Below, piece after piece: positions 23,201 through 32,200 of a stretch of DNA of 64,000 bases (its first letter is position 1; the number at the start of each line of letters is the position of its first letter). Position numbers and translations under genes: made by a program. Under the pieces are notes generated by a model. The model was given only the letters and a program-made list of their open reading frames with translations. It was not told the origin of the DNA and searched no databases. The stretch spans positions 58,796,074 to 58,860,073 of the forward strand of contig OX104113.1 of NCBI GenBank assembly GCA_944474755.1. The letters run 5' to 3'. The stretch comes from Limnoperna fortunei (Eukaryota > Mollusca > Bivalvia > Mytilida > Modiolidae).

Positions 23201-26200
23201 GAAATTTTCATACTAGTGGTAACACATTTTCATATCGGCCCAGTCGCAAACAGGAAGTAGTTGTCCGACAGGTCTGAAAGTCGCTTAGGACCTACAACTT
23301 GTGATACTGAACCACCCTCGATTTCAAATTGTTCTCATGAACAGTTTCTGCGAAAAACTTTGTCTGGAAATTTGTCTGGACGGACGGATGGACAGACGGA
23401 CGGACATTAGTAAAACTTAATGCCCCCGGACATGTCGTCGCGGGGGCATAAAAATGGTCAAATAGAATGTTAAAATAATTTGTGAATATTCAGTCTAATT
23501 TTATTTTTATTTATTATTTTTTAGAGTTTATACAAGTGTGAACATAGGAAAATGTCTCGCCTGCATTCCGCATCAGTAATAAAAAAAACTACTACATGAT
23601 TACTATGAAGAAAATGCATTAAATTGTCACCATTTAAAATATACTATGCATGGTTATAGGGGAACCGACATAAACCGACATTAAGGTAGTGATTGAAATT
23701 GAAATTGAGGTCAAGGTCATGTACTATTCATAAGCAACTTATATACCAAATATTGTCATCCTCCCATTCATCGTTACAGCAAGAAGAGCTGTACGAAAGG
23801 AAAACAACTGTAAAGTAGTCACAGGACTGTGAAATTAGGGTCAAGGTCAGGTAACAAGTGAATGACTGGCAAGTACTCATCATAAGCTACCTCTGGACCG
23901 AATTTGGTGGACCTAGGGCTTAAGCATACTAAGATATAAAGACAAAAATCAAGTGTTTACTCTGCCACTGGATTCCCATCTATATGTCTTGCCAGGCGAG
24001 ACAAAAAAAGTCCTCTCCTAGTTTGTAAAATCTTAATTCTCCATGACTTTGCATGTTTCCTTTTGGAATTGTTAAATGAAGATGGGTATCAGCAGAAGAC
24101 CTTTGATTTATACATGTGACATCAAGGTCAAGAAATTCAGTGAAATAATTAATTTTATTTAGTAAGCATGTTGCTACAGTGCATGTCTAAAAATGTATTA
24201 CAATATGCAGACTATACTTCTGTTGTTTGTTATGTTTTCAGAATGTAGGTCAAATTTGTGTATGTTCCTTTAATTCCACTTTAACAACATTAACAAATAT
24301 ATATAGGTGTAGTTTCAGGCCTATGAAAACTAAAAAAGACTAGAGTAAAAAAACCTGTGAGCAATGCTCACCATTGATAACCCCCGCTTCACAATTACTT
24401 TGAAAATTCAGGTGTTCTTAATAAATTATGAAATTGAAACTTTATCTAGTTAAACGTGAAGGCGAAGTTGCAGATAAAACACGTAACTCTCCCCAATCCC
24501 CCAAAGAATGGCATCCCCTATGTCAATGACAAAGTCCATGTTTTTCTATGGGAAACCTCCAATAATATTCTGATAAAAATGTTTAATATCCAGTGCACAA
24601 TGGCAATATGTGACCAAGATTCTGTGTAAGTTTCAACAAATTCCATTCAGTGGTGTAGGAGGAGTTGCAAATAAAAGATGGGTATCCCCTTATGTCCATG
24701 ACAAAGTCCATGCTTTTCTATGGGAAATCCCAAATATCATTCCGATCAAAATGTTAAATATCTCCTGCACAATGGCACTATGTGACATGGATTCTGTCTA
24801 AGTTTCATCAAATTCCATTCAGTGGTGTAGGAGGAGTTGCACATAAGAGATGGGTATCCCCTTATGTCAATGACAGTCCACGTTTTTCCATGGGAAACCC
24901 CAAATATCATTCCATTCAGTGGTGTAGGAATGAGTTGCACATAAGAGATGGGTATCCCTTATGTCCATAACAAATTCCATGTTTTTCTATAGGAAACCCC
25001 AAATATCATTCCAATCGAAATGTTTAATATCTAGTGCACAATGGCAATATGTGACAACATTCTGTGTAAGTTTCATCAAATTCCATTTAGTGGTGGTGTT
25101 GGAGGAGTCGCACATAAGAAATGGGTATCCCCTTATGTCAATGACAGTCCATGTTTTTGTATGGGAAACCCCAAATATCATTCCGATCAAAATAATAAAT
25201 ATCTCCTGCACAATGGCACTATGTGACAAGGATTCTGTGTAAGTTTCAACAAATTCCATTCAGTGGTGTAGGAGGAGTTGCACATAAGAGATAGGGACCC
25301 CCTTAGGTCAATGATAAAGTCCATGTTTTTCTACGGGAAACCCCAAATATCATTCCGATCAAAATGTTAAATATCTCCTGCACAATGGCACTATGTGACA
25401 AGGATTCTGTGTAAGTTTAATCAAATTCCATTCAGTGGTGTAGGAGGAGTTGCACATAAGAGAAAGTGTAACGGACGGACAGACGGACATGACTTTTCAA
25501 GCGGGGGGTATAACAAGAAAAATTGTGTGGTGCCAAATCTTACCTTAAATGTAGAAAACGCATCTGATGCTATGTCAAATGTTGATACTTCAACATAATC
25601 AAAAAATTTATAAAACTGTGGTGAGGACAACAAAATCTTTGCCAATTCTTCTGAACGACAACATTCCCGTAACATCTGTCCACAATTCAAGGCAACTTCC
25701 TGGTTCTCATATCTAAACATAAGAATACAAATTACAATTAGTGGTTGTTTTTTACTATTTTTTCTAGTACATAATTTTCCCAATCCACGGCAATGAATTA
25801 TAATAACAGTGTAAGAAACAGTCAATAACAAATCAATTCTTTATTTCAATTTCTGAACAGGTTATCTAGGTTTTATTTAGTAGACATCCAAACCAGTTTT
25901 CAATTCGATTGACCTTGTGGGGAGAATTTGTGAAAAATTAACAATGAAAGATGACAGGTGTCATGTAAAAGCAGCAGATCACACAGTAATTTCATGACTA
26001 ACTAGTAATTCCTTGAAAAAAGAAAATTACATTAAAATTATGGAAAGGGAGAACCTCAAATTTAAAAAAAACTTTGTACATAAAAAAAAATCAGTTAATC
26101 TGTTTTGATAAATGCATTTTTAGGAGTATATACATGTACTGCATAACTGTGATAATTGTTTATCTACATTGTATACAAGTTTTAAACTTGGTTGTTGTGT

Positions 26201-29200
26201 GATTTGTTTATTCTTTGATAGAATGTTGAAAAGAAAACAAAAATACAAATTCTTTACCCTTTCATTAGTTCTGTTAATATTTCCTGTTTAACACATATAT
26301 GTTCCACTGTTGGAGCTCGAGAACCTATCTGTCTTCGTAGCATGTTGTTAAAAATCTGTACAACATCTTTTCTACCCTGGAAGACAATAATTCACTCACA
26401 TGATTACGTTTTTTTTTTATTTTAAACTTCCATAATTATAAATTGTATAGCAAACTTTAAAATTTCTGGAAGTGTTTTGTAAATACAGCTCTCTATTAAA
26501 GGTATGAATGATCCATAGAATCATAGAATATACAACTAGAAAACGTAAAAGTTGATCCAGTAATAACCATTCCCACCCCCCACCCTACCCCTTAAATTTT
26601 TTAACTTTTTTTTACTCACTAAATTTATAAACATATGAATGGTTACGATGGTATTTTAAAGTGTCATTGCCACTATGACTGTATCTTTCTGCAGAATGAA
26701 ACATTTTGAATAAAATTTACTTCAATAAAATATCAGCTTTAACAAAATAAAAATTAATATCTTAATAGCTATCATAAATTTGTGATACAATGCAATAGTT
26801 TAAACCAAGAGGCTCATTTTTCACAACTCTAACTAAAGTCACACTGGTACACCAAGACTGGTTATAAGGAAATTTTTCTACATTAATAATATGTTTTTGA
26901 AATGATTTTATAACTTAAACGTTAACTATAAAAAAATACTTTGTGAATCTGAAGCAACTCAAAAGTATTACATGTAGATGTGTTCCATATAGGACAGCCA
27001 GTAATCATGCTCATGTCTACCACCAAATTTGATTTATGCAAGAAAGTAATTATAAACAGCTGGGCCATGAGCAAATGATATGCCTGACTGAAGTTATAAG
27101 GACTAGTGTTATCTACTTCATGGGTACATAATTATATCTGCACTGATAAGAAATAAATACCGGTATATAAATGAATACCTTGAGTTAAGAGTCTAAAAAC
27201 TAAAACAAGTGTGGACACAGAAAAACGTCTCGCCTGAATTCCGCATCAGTAACGAAAATAAATTTCGTCATAAGCATTACGTAAATAGCATTAATTATGA
27301 GCAGCGGCCTGTATACCAATTATTGTCACCATACTATGCATAGTTACAGAGGAACTGTCCTAATACAAAAACTTTAACGAAGTCGCTGAACCGTTAAATT
27401 GAGGTCAAGGTCAGGTGACACCTACCAGACAATCATTTACTATTCATCAGCAACCTATATACCAAATATTGTCATCCTACCATGCTTGGTTACAGGGGAA
27501 CAGCAGTAACCTAAAAACTTTAACGTAGTCACTGGACCGTGAAATTGAGGTCAAGGTCAAATGGCACCTACCAGACAGTCATGTACTATTCATCAGCAAC
27601 CTATATACCAAATATTGTCATCCTACCATGTGTAGTTACAGAGGAACTGTCGTAACCCAAAAACTTTAATGTAGTCGCTGGACCATGAAATTGAGGTCAA
27701 GGTCAGGTGACACCTACCAGACAGTCATGTACTAGTCATCAGCAACCTATACACCAAATATTGTCATCCTACCATGCATAGTTACAGAGGAACTGTCGTA
27801 ACCCAAAAACTTTAACGTAGTCGCTGGACCGTGAAATTTTTGTAGCCCTCATAGAGCAGAACAATTAAGCAATGCTAACTTTTTCTCTAGTTCTAATAAT
27901 TTTCAAGATTTTGAGGCAAAAATGGCAAAAATCATCAATTTTGACAATTAAAGGGCAATAACTCCTACAAGGAGTCATCATACAACTTTGACCCAATGGA
28001 GTGTTTTGTAGAGCTTTAGATGCTGAAGAAGGAAGGTCTGTTCGGTTTTCCTGTATCTGTTATACTTTTTGAACTATAAGCAAAAAAATGTATTTTGACC
28101 CCTCTGTTCTATTTTTAGCCATGGCGGCCATGTTGGTTGGTCTGAGGCCATGATTTGGGCAAACTTGGTAGAGGGCATTTTACTGATGATGTATGCAAAG
28201 TTTCAAAGCAATCCCTTCAGTGGTTTTGGAGGAGAAGATTTTTGAAGAAAAGTTAACGACGACGACGACGACGGACGCCAAGTGATGGCAATAGCTCACA
28301 TGACCCTTCGGGTCAGGTGAGCTAAAAAATGAACTGACTTTGTTCTGAAAACACGTTAATAGATGTATATGATTTCCATTTCAGTTAATTCTTTGGCAAT
28401 AACGGCACCACAGGCTATGCTTTTCAGTATTTGTTTTAATTGAATAAATGTACTTTCCGGTTTAATCGTATCATGATATGAAAATTTACGTCAACGAAAA
28501 GTATCCTCAATATATTATTTGTACAAAAAAGAAAATGTAACATACATTATACTTGTATAAACAATGTCTTAGATTCAAATTCTTACTGAATAGCGTTCAT
28601 GTATAGCGATAACATGTACAGTATCACTCCCACTCAAAATTTTGCACATTTTTGCGCAGCATCCAATAATCCCGTGGAAAGTTGAAAAACTCAATATTTT
28701 TCCACGCAAATTTGCGTGGGTAAAAAATTAGTGATTCGTGGGCAGAATTTGAGTGGATTTTGCGTGATGACCACGCATGGGCTATGGAAAATCACAGCAT
28801 TCCGTTGACTGTACTGTATATCAGCAAAAAATATTTTTACATTGTCTGTTTCAACATAACTGTAAATATTTAGTATATGCAAGTATCTTTTGTGAAATTA
28901 CAGTCATTACCTCAAAGTCCACCTTATGCAGATTCTGTATAAGTAGAAGCAACATGTTGTTATTGTACATTTCTTGTGAAAGTTGGGCAACTAGTTCTGT
29001 TTGGGGTTCCTGGTCTCCAACTCCATATAAAATACCTTTTATATGTGCAAGGTTCTTTGAAATGTCTTCAGATGCCTGTCAAAAAGCATGAAACGACTCA
29101 AATATGAATACTGCAAAGTGTAGACACAGAATAAATGTCTCACCAATATTCTGCATCAGTAGTAAAAAAACTATACTTTGAATACCTTGTAAATAGCATT

Positions 29201-32200
29201 TTATTATCAATTTACATAATACATGTTCTATTCTTACACAAACAGTTGTGTATTGCTGATAAGCAAATTTTATATCAAACTACATTTATTATCATCCTGC
29301 CATGCATGTTTAATGAAGAACTTACCTAATCTAAACAACAGGACCGTGACATTGAGACACTGACTTGACTGTCATGTACTTTCATCAGCAACATATATAG
29401 AAAAATATTTATATTTTACCATGCATACACATAGTTACAGAGGAACTAACCTAATCCAAAAACTTGAACCTTATGTTCACTGGGACATGAAATTGAGGTC
29501 AAGGTCAGGCAACATTTACAAGACTGTTATGTAATATTCATTTGCAACCTACATGTATAGAGCATCTGTGCATGGTAACTGAGAAACTGACCTAATAATC
29601 CAAATTTAAACACTTTAACATGTCAATTGACCATGAATTTAAAGTCAAGTTCTGGTGACACCTACCAAACTGCCATGTGCTTTTCATGAGCAACCGTTGC
29701 TGAAAACCGTTATATATATGTCTAGCTTCCAGTAACTTTTGCTTTACAATATCTTAATCATTTGGAGTTAAAATATTGTTTGCATATGAGCTCCACTGAT
29801 GAGTCTTGATCAGATGAAACACGCGTTTGGCATAGTAAATTCCCTTAACCTTGGTATCTTTGATGACATTTTTTCACAACCACTGGGTTAATGCCTCTAC
29901 TGGATGACTGTTAGTCCCTGAGGGTATCACAAGCCCAATAGTCACACTGTGATGCTGACAGGAATACATGTATCATTGATTCTTTCAGTGATAAAGTCAT
30001 TGTCTAAATTTACTGCCCTTAAATATCAGATTATTCTAATTCTAAGGATTTTTTTATTTTAGAGGTGTAGACAGCCATAGCGGGATATGGTTTGTTTGTT
30101 TGAATGGTGTTTAACCCTACTTTCAGCAATTTTTCAGCTATATCATGGCGTCCAGTTTTTATTGGCGGAGGACGCCGGAGTACCCGGAGAAAACTGGCAA
30201 TACTTGTCAATTAAAATTGGAGTCGAGTACACCCTGCCTGCAGTGAGAATCGACGCAATCTCAGTGTTGACAGACCAACGTGATCAATAGTAGACGAACT
30301 ACCTTGACCACTCAGCCACCGAGGCCCCCTAGGGGGATATGAAAAAATGTTTAGGAATTTGTAATAAAAGCTCTACAACATCTTAACCATTTGGATTTTA
30401 AATATTGTTTAAGTTTGAGTGCCACAGATGAGTCTTGAATACACGAGTCTGGCATAGTAAATTCTCTTGGCACTTGTATTTATATGTTGTAATGAAAATA
30501 TTTGTTGCAGGAAGGCAGAATATGTTGTAATAAAAATATTTGTTGCAGGAAGGCAGAGACAATTGTTAAAACTTTGTTACTTTGACCTCCCAATTTTATG
30601 GTTGCTTAACATGACTGTTTATTCAACAGATTCTTTCATTGTTGTGTAAACTGTATAACAATTGGAACATGCAGTGAGAATTAATGTGTCATTTATCTGT
30701 CTCTTTGAGGGCATGGTGAAATAAAATTAATTTCACAGATAGTATAGGCTTGTTAAATAAAAAAATTAATAGGTGAGGCAGGTATCACTCAATAAATGGT
30801 AGGAGCATATGACAGGTGTGTCATGCTGAAATCCACTCTAAATAAGGGTGTGGGCTAAAACATGAAAATGAAAAAACCGGAAACATAAAAACATGTTTTT
30901 GTTCATAACTTTTTAACTGGTTAACATAGAATAAAAATTAAAAATGCCTCTGGAAGATATTTAAAAGATCTTTATGGAGATATATAGTTTTATGCAATTT
31001 ATTATTAATAAAGTACCTAAAAGTTGACCGGAAATTTTTTTGGCAAGTTTGCCTACATCAAATTTTCAGATTAGAACCCAGATTTCTCCAAAATGCTTAA
31101 CCCCAGTCAAATAACTGTAAGTGTTTGATAAAGGTTATTCATTAAGGTTCAAAATGATATATAGTCTGGTATGAAAAGTAAAAGTTCGAAATTTCAACTC
31201 TGAACTATAATTTCTCAAAGACCTTACAACCCTGTCAAAATTTGAATAATGCCTCACATTTAACGGGGTTAAGCATTTTGGAGAAATCTGGGTACTAATC
31301 TGAAAATTTGATGTAGGCAAACTCGCAAAAGAAAAATTCCGGTCAACTTTTAGGTACTTTATTAATAATAAATTGCATTAAACTATATATCTCCATAAAG
31401 ATCTTTTAAATATCTTCAAGAGGCATTTTTAATTTTTATTCTATGTTCAAGTTATGAAAAAAAATATATGTGTTTTAATGTTTCCGGTTTTTCCATTTCC
31501 GTGTTTTAGCCCAACCCTCTAAATAACTTGTTAAAAAACTAGGCAACTTTCAAGGTTGCAACCAACATTGTACATGTAACAATTTCCATAAAAATAGAAA
31601 AAAAATCATTTGAAAACTAAGTTTGTGATTGTGGAATGACATAAATTTATTTATGTTTATTATAAAATAAAAAAGACTGAAATATTCAATATGGAGATAA
31701 TAGTACCTATATAATCATAAATCAAAAAAGTTGTCAAAGTCAATGTCAGTAACTTGGAAAATTGGTAACAGAGAAAAACCTGGATTTATGCAAACTAAAT
31801 GGAACCTTAATGAAAAACAAAGAGGACCATGGGAAGACAATAAAAGAAATAAAAACACTGATAATGCAAATTAAAAGAAACAGGAAAAGAAACATTCACC
31901 TTTAAGGAGACTTGGAATTAATATATTTATATTATACATTAAATTTTTACAGATAATAACAAAATAATTTCTTTTTCTCAAAATTTTTATTTATACTGAA
32001 TAATAAAATATAAATATTTAATTTGTGTGATTCTTGATCACTTCACATTTCTTGCTGCCAATCAATGAACAAAGCTGTATAAACTGTATCCCTTCAAGAA
32101 AGACCGCCCATATTATAAGACTACTTTAATGACTCAGTTAGATAGGCAATCGGAACATCTCTCGGCAATTTTTGTCAAGGGTCAGGAAAGTGACCTCGGA

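Noticed and set aside
22876..23211. 111-codon minus-strand frame
   Set aside because: It is the family 1 core read through twice; repeated wording ([20 protein letters not shown]) comes from tandem DNA.
24610..25598. Several overlapping frames of 60-93 codons
   Set aside because: All arise from family 2 cores read in different frames and strands.
30089..30329. Functional tRNA gene
   Set aside because: Box A and box B are present but the body is a SINE with a conserved central domain and A/C-rich tail; no cloverleaf closes.
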